From Garcia nutans (Eukaryota > Streptophyta > Magnoliopsida > Malpighiales > Euphorbiaceae), in contig CANTUV010000055.1 in the NCBI GenBank assembly GCA_947685225.1, positions 8,505,501 to 8,569,500 on the forward strand: a DNA stretch of 64,000 bases. Reading direction: 5' to 3'. The translations under genes and the position numbers were made by a program. The notes under the pieces are model-generated. The model ran no database searches and was not told where the DNA came from. It was given only the letters and a program-made list of their open reading frames with translations. Shown here piece after piece: positions 34,381 to 47,529 of this stretch; the first letter of the stretch is position 1; each line of letters begins with the position of its first letter.

Positions 34381-36158
34381 TCAATTTTTGGACGTTATAG
34401 GATGTTTTTTTTTTTCAGGGTATTTTTTCTTTTCTTCGTGTAACTGATCCTTCAAACCTAGAAATGCAAACTAATGTTAGATATCTAATGAAGCCTTATA
34501 TTTAATTGGTGGCAACTTCTAATACATATATAAAATAATAAATTAAATATAAACCGATAAAAACTAATATAAATCAAACTTATAATATCTCGTTGGCTCT
34601 GCGTCGCCCTGTGTGCGACAAAATGTATCAAAAATTATTTTTTCCTTCTTTGTATTTGTTCTCTTCCTTCTTTCCCCACTCCTCCCCAAAACTAATGTGG
34701 GAAGCACAACACAAGCGTAAATTTTTTTTTATTTTCTTTTGTTACCCCTTATATTAAAACATTCAATTGTAGCATGTTATATTTTTGTTATACAACAAAC
34801 TTTATTTTTTCTCAACAAACTCATTAGTAATGTTAATATGAACTTTAGTGGCACCATTCTCTCTTATTTTTTCTTAAGAAAGTTTGCAGTAATGTTTATA
34901 TTTTTGCCTATATACCAGTGCTTACATGAAATTAAAATATATCAAAAATTATTTTTTCCTTTTCTGTACTTGTTGTCTTCCTTTTCTTTGTTGAGTATCA
35001 GAAATTAATATTCTTGTTGTTCTACTTCTAGCTCTAAAGTCCAAAAGAATTTGTTGTATCCTATAGAATTTTAGTATTCATTGCAAAATAATTCTTAAGG
35101 ACAATTTTAACCTAAACACGTCTCAGACTATACACATCTTTTTTTTTCAATTTTATTTTACAACAGGTGATGGTGAGTAGGCTTTAAGACACACATAAAT
35201 CAAGAATAAAAAAATACAAAATTCAAATAAATAGGGGCAAAAGTTAAAAACATAATAGAAATTTTAAAAAATAAAGAATAGAAATTAAAAAATAGAAAAA
35301 TAGAAAAATAAAAAAGCTAAGAGCCAAAACAAAAATAATTGGAATAAAAATTTTAAAAATACAATGAAAAAAAAACATGAGATTGAGAGAGAAAGCAAGA
35401 GATGTTGGTGTGCGGTCTGCTTGAGAGATCGAGTGTGAGAGCGAGGCTTAGGATGAAAGATGAGAATGTGACAGTAAAAGAGAGAAGAGGAAAGAAAACA
35501 AGAATAAGGAGGTCGTTGAAAGATGAAAAAAATAATACAAACAATATTAAATTAAATTAAATTAAAAAGGAAAAATTACAAAAGTAACTTGAAAAATAAA
35601 AGTTAATTTCCAAAAATACTATAAAAAAATACCACAAAAATACTTCAAAACAGAAATTTTTTTTCAAAAATATGGTGAACAATAGATCACTCAAAAAATA
35701 TAAAACCCTATATTTATAAAAATATTATTTTTTAGTTACTTATATGTAACATATATCTACATATACATATATATAATATTATTTTATAACTAATATATAC
35801 TCACATATTTTATTATTCTATAATTAATAAAAAAATGTGTGTAAAAATTAATATTATCATCTTTCTAAATACTTTAATTATTAATTTTTAGAAAGTTTAT
35901 TACTATTAATGTTAAAATATATAATATTAATTTTTATTATTCAATCATTTAAACTTAATTAAAGTATAATACTATTTTATTCTTAGATGTAATACTAATA
36001 AAAATCAGTTAAAATTTATTAATTGAATTATTATTTATTACATAATATAAAAATTATTTTTTAATAAACGAACTAGTTGCGAATTGAATTCACAAGCTTC
36101 TTAAATAAGTCAACTTAGAAGTTTGATAAGGCAAATATCACTTAGATTAGACTTGACT
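34381..36158. other. AT-rich spacer, no gene seen
   Basis: Only short chance frames are present. Poly-A/T runs and a short (TTAAA)n array at about 35548-35565 are visible. The segment 34430-34520 has a more balanced composition than its surroundings but matches nothing I recognise; it could be the real end of element C's LTR. Confidence 0.6.
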
Positions 36159-36166
36159 CATGTAAT
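36159..36166. other. Target-site duplication catgtaat (hAT MITE, left)
   Basis: Partner catgcaat at 36355-36362, 8 bases with one mismatch. Eight bases is diagnostic of hAT elements. Confidence 0.85.
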
Positions 36167-36354
36167 CAGTGACGGAATCAGGCAGGGTTGTGTGGGGTCG
36201 CACGACCCCCCTGGCCGGTAGGCCGAAAGCTAATATACGTGAGTCAGGAAGCGCGACCCCCCCTCCCCTCTGACCGTCCGCTGTAACAGAACCCCTGCAG
36301 CTGTACCGGTAAAAATTTTGTCCCCCTCTTACACAGCCACTGGTTCCGCCACTG
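36167..36354. mobile_element. hAT-type MITE, 188 bp, unusually GC-rich
   Basis: The terminal inverted repeats are cagtgacggaatcagg at the left and, on the other strand at the right, CAGTGGCGGAACCAGT. The 8-bp flanks catgtaat/catgcaat fit hAT insertion. The interior contains runs such as ggggtcgcacgaccccc, a hairpin, and is a conspicuous GC island in AT-rich sequence. No coding capacity, so it would rely on a hAT transposase elsewhere. Confidence 0.88.
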
Positions 36355-36362
36355 CATGCAAT

Positions 36363-39300
36363 AACGATTAGTTTATGCTTAATTTATTTGTAAATAAAAT
36401 TAAGTTTAAATAAATTTTTATCGAGTCAAAATTTAAATAAAGTTCGAATATCTTAACTTATTTATAGCTCTAATCATCGCGTTCTTATACTTTGTGCTTC
36501 ACTATTCAGGATATACTCCTAGTGTATTTTATTTGAAGAAGTGAGTAAGCTTAACTTCTCCTTAATTTTGAGAGCGTCATTGTATAAATTTTGAGTGACT
36601 ATAACATTCGTTATAGGGGTGGGTAAAACTCGTTTTAACTATTATAAGAGCTTGTTTGTGTGCTGATTTCCAGCAGAAAAGTTAGGGCAGAATCCTATAA
36701 AAAGTATTTTAAGTCTCTTGGGTGAAATCCCACAAAGAATTATTATTACTATTATTATTATTATTATTGCTCTCTTCAGTGCTTTAATCATTGGTTTTTT
36801 TATTTTTAGAGGTGAATATTTGTTCAAAATTTTAAAATTCTATTTATGCATCTCTAGAAATTTACCTTATTGGATTCAACAAATCATATTTTTTATAAAA
36901 ATATAAAATTTTAAAATTTTAAAGAATACAAACGTGCATAATTAATAAAGTTACTGAAACTTAATTTTCTTAAACTTTTTTAATGCAAATAATAGATAAT
37001 GGTATTTTATTAATGTATTTTTTAACTTATTAATGGAAATTTATTTTGCATTCAAAAAAATTATAATTACAAAATCTTCTCTATTAAAACTGTGTAGAAA
37101 CTTTAATTATGCAGAATCCAAAAGTGAGATTTCATATGTTTGAATAAAATTAAATTATTAAAAAAAAAAAAAAGGTAGCGCATTAATTAAATTGACATGG
37201 AATCCGACTAGAAAATTGATTGAATTAAAATTGGAAGAGAAAGAGGTACCAAATTTACTTGAAATATCAAAGCAATTGAACACACAAATTCTAAACAGAG
37301 TCAACTCATAATCATCCATTGATTATATATATGCGAAAAGTGCAACCCTTTAGGAACATTCTTTCCTGGTCAACTTCTAGAAGCTTTGGTGGTCTTTCCA
37401 CCACCATTATAGTGCCAACACTGCTTTGCCGAAATAGAAAACTTGAATTGATAAATTTTAATTGATTTAAAGATTTAAATTTAATCCATTTCAACCAGGA
37501 ACTAATTATATATTATATTTAAATTATTAATAAGTTAGAATAATTTTTAAAATTCAATGATCACGTAATCAAATTTTTTATAATTTAAATTTTAATATGT
37601 CGATATTTCGTCTTTAATAATAAGTTGCCAATCACTAACAATTTGATTTTTTTTTTTAAATAAATAAAATTTCACCAATTTTTTTATGAAATTCATTTTG
37701 AATCTCATGTTTTTTATAGTCAGAAAAAAATCATTTTAATTTTATTGATTTAATTCTATGGTATTGAATATAATAAAAAAAAAGTTCTATCAAAATAATT
37801 TATTTTCAAATTAATTTTACAAGTAAAATAAAATTTATGATATGAGTATTTCTGACTCTTTCTCAAGCATCCTTTATTTTTCGAGTAACTATATGATATA
37901 ATTATAATTTCAAATAGATATCTCAATTAAAATGACAAATCAATTGAAAAAAAAACATGTAGTGATATATTTTTTAAAAATATATTTTACAATTTCTTGA
38001 CATGAACTCTTTATTTTCTATAATGATAAAACATAAAAGATATGTTATTTTTTAATTAATTTATCATTTCATGTAAAATGTGTAGTTAGAATCGTAGTTA
38101 TATTATATAATTTTTTTTTATTTTTTTTTCTATTTTTTTAAATGTTTCTTTTTCTTAATATTAGTAAGGAAAATGTGCAAATTCATTACTATTATTTTTT
38201 TCATGAAACATATGGCTTATTTAAGTTTTTATGGGGTAAACATAAACATAAGTTAAAGACTGTGTGTATTAATATATTTTTGAACTACGTTAATATATTG
38301 GATGATTAAATTTATTTGTATCTTTCAAGTTAATTATTGATTAATTGATTACTGGATAAGTTGGATTGTTTACTCTGCACAATATTTCGAGAGGTAATAT
38401 TTTTACATGGTGATTTATTTAGTTTCTTATTTGTATATTTATATTTCTGATGTTATTTTATAATTTAAATTAAAAAGATATACTAACACAAAGCATAAGT
38501 AAAATGTATATATTTAATATACTAATTACAAAGCGATAGTATGAATTTAACATATAATTACCAAAGATTACATATAACAATAAAATAATTAATATTAACA
38601 ATTATAGATAAAAATCAAGAAAACAACAAAATATTAAATATAACAGTGATGAAAATATAGAAATAAAAATATATTAATGTTGTAGTATTAATAATATTTA
38701 ATATAATATTAATAATAATATAGAAGAAATAATCCATTATTAAATTATTAAATTTCATGCAAATTTTTTTCTATTTTATTTGCATTTCTATATATTTATT
38801 ATTTCTTTGTATTTTTATATAATGTTTATTATATATTAAAAGTTAATAACTATATTGTTCTGTTTAAAAAGTTAAAAAAATTGTATTATATCAATATATT
38901 AAAATATATGGATATACTAAATATATTTCATGAAAAGTATTTTTGCCATGGAGATGAAGGGGTAGATGGGGAAAATAATTTATACATATATATATGTATA
39001 TCCAAGATTAAATGGGAGTATAATGTTTTCTTACTTATTAAAATTTTAATTAATTTTAAATTAGTAATAACATATTTGTTTAAAATTGTTGTTAAAAAAA
39101 TCAATTGAAAAGATTAAATTTTAATTTATGTAATTAAAATATTAAATAATTTTTTAACTTAAAAAATGATTTATATTATATATATATTAAAAAAATCAAT
39201 TTATATGTTAAAGTTAATATTTAATTATAATATTTTTAATTATGTTACATGCTGCACTTGATATAAAAGTGCAACATGGATATATTAAAAATAAACACTG

Positions 39301-41672
39301 AGTTTAAAAATTGGTTAAAATTATTTTACCATATTTTACAAAATATAAATTAAATAAAAATGTAAAAAATATGACTTGAAACTAGTCAATGTAAATACTA
39401 ATTTAAATTATATTTTAATTAATCATTTTCTCTTTTAATATATGAAAAGTGGAAATTTTAAAACTGAATTATTTCAAATTGAAATTATTTAGCAAAACGT
39501 ATTTGAAGAAATATAGTTAACTGATTTAAAATTAATTAAAATATTAATAATTAAGAAAATATAATTACTGTTTTTAATTGAAACTCTAGCCACATTTTTT
39601 TTCTCTAAGTTTTCATACTTTTTTCTTCTTCTTGATTTCAAAGTGGGACTGCAGTTGATCCATTTATGAGCAATAATTTTGTCTGTCTTTATTCTCTTTT
39701 ATTTTTATTATTAGACTTTTATTTATTCTTTTTTTAATTTTGTGTGTTTTTCTTTATAATTTTTTTAAAATAATTTTTAAATTAATATAGATTTAAAATT
39801 TAACATTTATTTTTTTTAATTTTATATATTTTTATTTATAGTTTGTTCTTAAAATAAATTTGCACATCAATATAGAATTAAACTTCATTGTTTGTTCTTA
39901 TTTTTATTTTATTTATTTATTAGAATAAAACTGAATGAAATTTAAATTTTTGTTATAAAATTTTATCTTTTTTTATAAAAGTTATATATTATCTTCAAAT
40001 AGAGGTTTGTACTTCGTGTATGAAGCCTCGGATAAAAAGTGATTTTATATTTTTCTACAATTAATAGATAAAATGAGTGTCTTATTAAAAGTCAAATTTT
40101 TCATAGCATGTTACCATTATCCACTGTTTGAATGAAATAAATTAAAAAAAAATTCAGTAACTTCAGTAATTATATATATTTTATGTATTCTAAAATTATA
40201 TACTTTTATTTATATATTATAGATGTACTTTTTACTTTAATAATAAAAATTTATTTTGCATTGAAAAGTAAGAAAATATAATTAATTGAATAAATAAAGA
40301 AGTTAATGAAAAAAAAAAGGAGTTCAATGATCTATTTTAAAAACGTGAGAATTATTTCTGCACCTTAAACTACAAAGAGAAACTATATTCTAAAGTGCAA
40401 ATAGTTAGATCTTTGAAAACTAGCTACTAGTGATGCCATATTAATTCGATAATATAAAAATAAAAAATTTAGAAGTTGAAAGTCCAACTAAAGAGATAAA
40501 TGCCACCGATATTCCACTCTCACAACAATGAATGTACATTTTCCAATTTTCTAATGTCACTTGACCAAAGAAGTTATGCAATGCATGAACTGACCAGCTG
40601 GGAATATCCACTCTCCATAATTTCAACCCATTTAATTTCATTAAGTTCCACAAGAGATAGAATTTTAAAATGCATAAATCATCAAATAGCTAGACTTTAT
40701 ATATATATATCAATAATAATACAATATAGCACAGTATAAATAGTAAAATCTAATTGATTTTGACTTTGCTGAAATATCGGTCTCACGCCTATTTTTTAAT
40801 ATAAAGCAATTATCTTTTGAGAGTTTTTTTTGTCTTAATAAGTGGGATTCACTGTGATCATTTGAGAGCTTTTTTTTGTCTTTATCTTAATAAGCGGAAT
40901 TCACTGATAAGTTTACTTTTTCTACATTTATAGCAAAAAACGACGATATTTTAAGAGTCTTTTAGGTAATTGAATCTTTTATAGGGCTAATATTGTCATT
41001 TACTCTATAGGCTTTTACATTTTTTTTTACTTTTATTTCGTTTAAATTATGATATTCAGTTCATAGACATCTATTAAAAAAATAATTAAATTATTTTAAT
41101 ATTATATAAAATTATTTTAAATAAATTAAAATATTATTTATTAATTTATTAATATTAAAACTATTATACTTTTATTATATTAATTAACTCATTAATAATA
41201 ATTATATAATTAAAAAATATTAATTAATTTTTATTAATTTTATAAAGTAATAATATAAGTGTAATAATTTTTTTTTTGAAAAAATGATAACTTAAATGGG
41301 ACGCATCTAGTAAAAATTTGGCTCAACTCAGTATTTCTCACAACGTGGCTCCATTTATGTAATTTTCATTTTCCGAACTCAGTGAGTCACCCATTAATGT
41401 GATTATCATTTTCCGAAAAAAATTAAATTTCAAGAAAATCTGTGATTAAATTAGTAGCAGTGTTGACATTAAAAATAATTAAGATTTTTAATCAAATTTT
41501 TTTAAATTTTAGAAATAATTTCAAAATAACGACATTTATTTTTATAATTTCGTTATCCTATAAAAATAAATTTATTTTAAGAAAAATATAGTTACTATAA
41601 TTAAATTAATAAAATTTGCTAATATTTTTCTGTTACAATATTTCATTAGTATTACATATCTCATATGATTTT
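36363..41672. other. AT-rich spacer, no supported gene
   Basis: A (TTA)n microsatellite lies at about 36737-36768. Two less AT-rich islands at 37312-37494 and 40441-40653 have open minus frames of 60-70 codons but match no family I recognise. A roughly 50-base imperfect direct duplication is seen at 40815-40915 (gagagttttttttgtctt). Nothing else stands out. Confidence 0.55.
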
Positions 41673-43227
41673 GGCCAAATATATATGTAGCTCCTAAATT
41701 TATCGCGTTTAGTCATTTTGCTCTTAAATTTTTAGTTTAATCACTTTACCCTCTTATATTTGTCTATTTTTTACTAATAGACACTTATATTAATAAATAT
41801 TAGTCACTTTATCAATTATATTTATATATTTTGTACCGAATATATATTTTAATGATTCGGTATAACTCATCTAGTTTGTATTTATAAGTTAAAAATAATG
41901 TGAGTTCATGAGATTATATGATTAAACTCAAAATTATTATCCCAAGATGGCAATCAATAGAGGGGTGAATTGGTTGGTTTGAAAAATAATGGCAAGTTCA
42001 AACTTCAAAACTCAATGAACAAGAAATGTATAAGATATAGAAAAAAGTTAAGTAGAGGATGAAACAAATAACATAAATATTTATAGTGGTTTGGATTTAC
42101 CTTAATCTTACATCCACTTCTTTAACAACTTATCAATGTTCCACTAGTCTTGAGTTTTTACAAGCTTAACTCTAACTTAGTGTTTTCACAAGCTCACACC
42201 AAACTTTACAATGGTTTGAGATCATACACCTCACAACCCTTACAAGAGTTTTTCCCAGGCTTACTCTCATAACCTAAGTGTTTTCAAGCTCACACTCAAA
42301 CTTAAAATGGTGTTTAATGCTCACACCCAACACTCAATCAATACAAAATATAATTTTTAATGCAAAGCAAATAATTATGTTCAAGTAGGCTATTACAATC
42401 ACAACAACTATCAAAAATAAAGTTATATAAGATATTTATAGCCTACAAGACATAAACTAGCCGTTGAGGAGTAGTCCAACATGTTTGATTTTTGTCCTCC
42501 ACTAATTTTTTGGCCGGAGTAATTTCATGGTCAGACTAGGTGCCTTCCGGTCGAGATTCCTTGCTCCCGGTCGGGAAACACTATGGTCCGATCGGAATAT
42601 TTAAACTTTTACTTAATGCTCTTCCAACGGTTCGTCCACGTGGCTTCCACTAATTGAGTGGAGGGTCATCGGCTTCTGACTTGTGAATTATTTAAACATC
42701 TCGGTCGGGCTACATAAGGGTTAGATCGGAATAATGGTGGTCCAGCCAAAAACTTAGTGTGCTTCTGGTCGAAAACTCTACTGGATGATTTTAGAAAAAA
42801 AAAAACTGCCTTGATAGTCTGGTCGGACTGCTCTTGGTACGGTGAGATTTTGAGAGTACTTTTCAACCGTGAATCTCTCTGTGTATTTTATAACTTTTTC
42901 ATCCAATAGTCCGGTTGTATTTCTTGGTGGTTCGGTCAAAATTTGCAAGGTACTGTGAGATTTAGAGTGTACCTCTGACCGTGAAACCTTCTGAGTAAAT
43001 TTTTTCAACTTGCATTGAAGGTCCGGTCAGGATTTATTATGGTCCGATCGGACTTTTCATATTTTCTTTAAAAATATAAGTTTCTGCAAAATGTAACTTG
43101 ATACATATATTAGATTAATTTAATTTGATTGTCTAAGATCAAAAATAGATTAATTGAGCCAACAAAAATTAAAATGGGTAGTGATTAAACACAATAAATT
43201 CAGGGGGGGCTACATATGTATTTAGTC
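41673..43227. mobile_element. Candidate terminal-inverted-repeat element, 1.55 kb, non-coding
   Basis: The left end reads ggccaaatatatatgtagc and the reverse of the right end reads gactaaatacatatgtagc. The similarity continues inwards for roughly 50 bases (cctaaatttatcgcgttta versus cctgaatttattgtgttta). The interior is less AT-rich than its surroundings and repeatedly uses the words ggtcgg and ggtccgatcgg. No transposase is visible and I could not resolve a clean target-site duplication, so family and exact limits are open. Confidence 0.5.
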
Positions 43228-43465
43228 TTTTGGATAAGTTGGGAGAGCTAGTTAATGAGTTTTCAATTCAATAGTATTAAGTCAATTTTGTAGTTGAAAG
43301 ATTTTGAATTTGCATTTCAATTAGAATATAATTAATAGAAAAAAAAACTAATAAAGCCAGGTCTAACATTAAGTAAATTCATTTTTTAAGGGTAAGCGAT
43401 AGGAATTTTAGTAGGAGGCACTAAGGCAATGAAAAATATTAAAAGTAATGGGCACATTAAGATAT

Positions 43466-43474
43466 AACCTAATA
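43466..43474. other. Target-site duplication aacctaata (Mutator-type MITE, left)
   Basis: A perfect 9-base match to 43655-43663. Nine bases is typical of Mutator-like elements. Confidence 0.92.
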
Positions 43475-43654
43475 GAGAAATACTAATAGCAGTCACTTTG
43501 GAGAGTGATTATTGGACCATCTCTCTTCTATTGGTTAAAAAAAATTTATTATAAGTTCATTTATAAAGAGAGATATTATAATAAATATTTTTAGCCAATA
43601 GGAGAAAGATTGTTCAATAATCACTCTTCAAAATAACTGCAATTAATATTTCTC
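43475..43654. mobile_element. Mutator-type MITE, 180 bp, nearly entirely an inverted repeat
   Basis: Begins gagaaatactaatagcagtc and ends with the complement (gactgc-like to tatttctc). The inverted arms are about 65 bases each and share gagtgattattg, tctattgg and ttaaaaa when one is reversed. The perfect 9-bp duplication aacctaata is outside. No coding capacity. The RNA could fold into a long hairpin. Confidence 0.92.
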
Positions 43655-44202
43655 AACCTAATAATATTATATACTCATCTAGATAATAAGGCTATATTTG
43701 ATTCTCCTCTTTAATGCTAAAAATGAAAAATATCAAAAGCAACATAAAAAATCACAATTAAAGGAACTTCACACTTTGCTTGATTTAACAATTAAAGGCT
43801 AAATTATTAGCTTTACTATATATGTAATAAAAGAGTTTTAACCTTTTTTATATCATTATTATTAGAGGAAATTACATCGAATAGCTTAGTTTAACCTTTT
43901 TTTTTGTCATTTTTATGGATATTATATTTTTTTATTTATAACTTTTTATTTCATATATACTTTTCTTTAAGCTTTTATTTTCAATTTTATAGCTTTTTTA
44001 TTTCTAAGGTGTTTCTTTTTGTTTTCTTAGTTTTTTTTTTGTCCATTCTCGATTGCTTCTTTTCCTTTCCTATTTTCACTTTGTTTATTTATTTTGCGGG
44101 TTTTATCTTCTCCTTCATTTTCTTTCCTTCGAAGCATGATTTAAAGTGAAATAGATGAAAGCAACCACCATCAAAAGGAGTTTGATATTAAAATTTGATT
44201 AT

Positions 44203-44207
44203 ATATT
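44203..44207. other. Target-site duplication atatt (element D, left)
   Basis: Matches atatt at 47289-47293. AT-rich surroundings weaken the case slightly, but both copies lie exactly at the LTR ends. Confidence 0.75.
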
Positions 44208-45187
44208 TATAATACCCTTATACCCTATAAACATATAATATATATACCCAGTATATGTAAAATATGCATACACAAAATAAAAATGTCACAACCTAATTTT
44301 ATAAAAATTTTCTCTTTACCAAATTAAAATCTCAAATACTTTAGAATTTATATTTAAATAGTAAATAAATTATTTTTTTTATTAATTATAGGTTCTAAAA
44401 TAGTATTTTACATGAAAATCTCTGAAAAAATTCGCTAAAGTTTTGTCTGTAAACAAAACATCCCAAAAATTCAATAATTTCATAACTCTAAATTCTCTCT
44501 CTTCACTCAATTTAATCATTTCTTCAATCCAACTTAAAAATCATTATTAGCTACTCAAAATAACTTCATATACACTAATTTCAACAATTAAATCATACTA
44601 CTTCAAAATCTCAAATCAAACATATTCTCAAATTCATGAAAATTCAAGGAAACAAGTTAGGGAACTTACTAATTCAAGAAGAACATACCAATACTTCACT
44701 TAAAACCTTGAATTCCTTTCAACTTTGGAAGCTTGGAAGATGAAAATCCTTGGGCTTGGACGTCAATGGTGGTTCGGCCACCTAAGGAAGAAGAAGAAGA
44801 TGAAGAAGACTTGGATATTTCTCTTTCCATCCACTTTCATAATAACCATATATATATATTAGTTTATTATATTTTTAATTAATTAATTATTTATTTATTT
44901 AATAAAAATATTAAATTACTTCTTCCATATAAAAATAAATTATTTTAAAATTATTTTTATAAATTTTAATTTCTAAAGTATAATTACAAAAATGTCAATT
45001 AACTATTGACTTTTCTTTTAAAAGAGCTGATTTTTGTTGACTTTTATATACTTTATATATATTTCATGTATATTACACATATATATTTTATTTTCTCACT
45101 AAAAATCTTTTCATTTTTCATTTAAATTATTTATTTAATTTAATTTTAATTTATTTTATTTAATTTTTAAAAATTATGGATATTACA
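44208..45187 (-). repeat. 3' LTR of element D
   Basis: Shares long blocks with 46334-47288, such as ctttaccaaattaaaatctc, ggttctaaaatagtatttta and gaattcctttcaactttgg, with roughly 10 % differences in the parts compared by eye. Confidence 0.88.
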
Positions 45188-45200
45188 ATTCTCTCTCCCT
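45188..45200 (-). other. Polypurine tract of element D
   Basis: The minus strand reads AGGGAGAGAGAAT against the LTR, closely similar to element A's tract at 7165-7175. Confidence 0.7.
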
Positions 45201-46333
45201 AAAGAACACTTCATCCTTGAAATTATCCACTGCGTGATAAACCATCCAAATCAAAATATAATTTTAAAATCTCTTACGAAATTAATCATCTCATCAAATC
45301 ATTATTTAATCAAATTACATAATTTTTACTCTGCTCCCTTAGGATCATTTTCACTTATTTTGTCACAATTTCATAACTCATTATTATATTTTCTATTTGA
45401 TCAAACAATCACAATAGATTATCATATCTTTAACCAAATTATCATTAGACAAAATTAGTTCATCTCTTTAGTATATAAACACCACACATCTATTACACTC
45501 AAGATATTTGATCATTTTATTATCTTAAAAAATATATTCTCATGACCTTAAATTCAAATGTTAATAACTTATTTTTTAACACTGACTATATAACAAACAC
45601 ATCACCCAAATATTTTGGGTTATTTTTATATAATTCATATAAATCACATTTTATGTAATTTAGCCATTAACAATAACTTTTTACAATTTATTTAATGCAT
45701 ACATAACAAATTACATATCATAGCACAATGTTCATAAATGTTTAATGTACCAAATAGCTTAACACATTTTTCATCCAAGATGTGTTAGGCCAAAATTAAT
45801 GTAAACATATATCATTCCTCAAAAGTTTATACTTACATTAAAAAGCACTAAAAATAAGCTCAAAATCAACCTCCAACCTTCTCTTTTAAGTTTCCCTTCA
45901 ACACTGGGTTAAACAAATCACCTCTTCTTAATGCCTATACACAATGTGATCAAATACAATAATTTAATATTATACTTTAAGAAATTACAAGTATCAAACT
46001 TTAATTATATATCACTCTAATTAAAATTTCAAATTATAGTATTTCTTTACTTTAACTTAGAAAAATCATATTAAACCATTCAAATTGGTTTTTTAAGTTT
46101 ATTTATATCATTATAAACATATTTTAACATTATAAACCAATTACATTAGTTAAATATACGCTTTTGTTCAAAGTTCTAAAATGGCATAACATTTACCGTA
46201 GAAAGTTCTTCATTCCAACTCAATCCAATTTCAATTCAATCATATTTTCATCACTTATATCATTAAAGAACATGATTTAAGAATTAAAACCAAACAATTA
46301 ACCAATCTTTAAAAATTTTCTTTCCAAAATAAA
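45201..46333 (-). other. Element D internal region, non-coding
   Basis: AT-rich, with only short chance frames. No protease, RT or integrase motif was seen on either strand. No clear primer-binding site was found against the right LTR; the bases there are too diverged. Confidence 0.7.
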
Positions 46334-47288
46334 TGCAACACCCTTATACCCTATAAACGTATAATACATATACTCAGTATATATAAAATACACATACACA
46401 ATATAAAAATATCACAATCTGATTTTATAAAAATTTTCTCTTTACCAAATTAAAATCTCAAATACTTTAGAATTTATATTTAAATAGTAAATAATTTTTT
46501 TTTATTAACTATAGGTTCTAAAATAGTATTTTACATGAAAATCTCTGAAAAATCTCAAAAATTCAATAATTTCATAACCCTAAATTCTCTCTTTTCACTA
46601 AACTTCACTCAACTTAATCATTTCTTCAATCCAACTTAAAAATCATTATTAACTATTCAAAATAACTTTATACACACCAATTTCAACAATTAAATCATAC
46701 TACTTCAAAATTTCAAATCAAACATATTCTCAAATTCATGAAAATTCAAAGGAAGAAGTTAGGAAACTTAGTAATTCAAGAAGAAAATACCAAAATTTCA
46801 CTTAAAACCTTGAATTCCTTTCAACTTTGGAAGCTTAAAAGATGAAAATCCTTGGGCTTGGACATAAATGGTGGTTCGACCACCTAAGAAAGAAGAAGAA
46901 AATGAATAAGACTTGGATATTTCTCTTTCCATCCACTTTCATAATAACCATATATATATAATTTTATTATATTTTTAATTAATTAAATAATTAATTAATT
47001 ATTTAATAAAAACCTTAAATTACTTCTTCATACAAAGATAAATTATTTTAAAATTATTTTTATAAATTTTAATTTTTTAAAGTATAATTACAAAAATGCC
47101 ATTTGACTTTTCACTTTTCTTTTAAAAGAGTTGACTTTTATATACTTTATATATTTCATGTATATTTCACATATACATTTTATTTTATCACTTAAAATTC
47201 TTCTATTTTTCATTTAAATTATTTATTCAATTTATCCAATTTAATTTTAATTTATTTTATTTAATTTTTAAAAATTAGAGATGTTACA
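46334..47288 (-). repeat. 5' LTR of element D
   Basis: Direct copy of 44208-45187, ending gatgttaca and followed by atatt. Confidence 0.88.
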
Positions 47289-47529
47289 ATATTTGAGTTT
47301 GTAAATGTTTCATATATTTTGTATTGATTTTTTATTTTGCAACCGTAATGCATAGAAGTTTTTATGTTTTTCAATTATAATGCATTTTATATATTGGATA
47401 AAATCCTTCAAAACAGTAATTATTTCTTTTTGTAAATTTTTTTCTTTTATTTTTTTTTCAATTTGTATTTATTGCATAAGGATATCCTTTTTATTTTAAT
47501 TATATTTGTTTCCTTTTTTATTGACTTGT

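Larger units (their letters stand above)
44208..47288 (-). mobile_element. Element D: non-autonomous LTR retrotransposon, 3.1 kb
   Basis: Two direct repeats, 44208-45187 (980 bp) and 46334-47288 (955 bp), end in ttaca and are flanked by atatt. The 1146-bp interior shows no retroelement protein. A polypurine tract beside the left LTR sets minus orientation. The right LTR starts tgcaacaccc and the left tataataccc, so the terminal CA on the element strand has decayed at one end. The interior beside the polypurine tract resembles the same place in element A (cttcatccttgaa versus ttcatccttgaa), which suggests descent from, or mobilisation by, Tekay-type elements. Confidence 0.85.

Noticed and set aside
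37312..37494. 60-codon minus frame in a locally less AT-rich patch
   Set aside because: No recognisable domain. It could be a gene fragment carried by a transposon, but nothing in the sequence supports it.
40441..40653. 70-codon minus frame that vaguely suggests a leucine-rich repeat fragment
   Set aside because: Only a few spaced leucines; too short and irregular to call.
43904..44149. Phenylalanine-rich 81-codon frame resembling a membrane protein
   Set aside because: The hydrophobicity results from T-rich DNA; there is no relative, promoter or conserved neighbour.
44208..47288. Simple segmental duplication instead of an LTR element
   Set aside because: The exact atatt flanks, the ttaca ends and the polypurine tract beside one repeat fit an LTR retrotransposon better.
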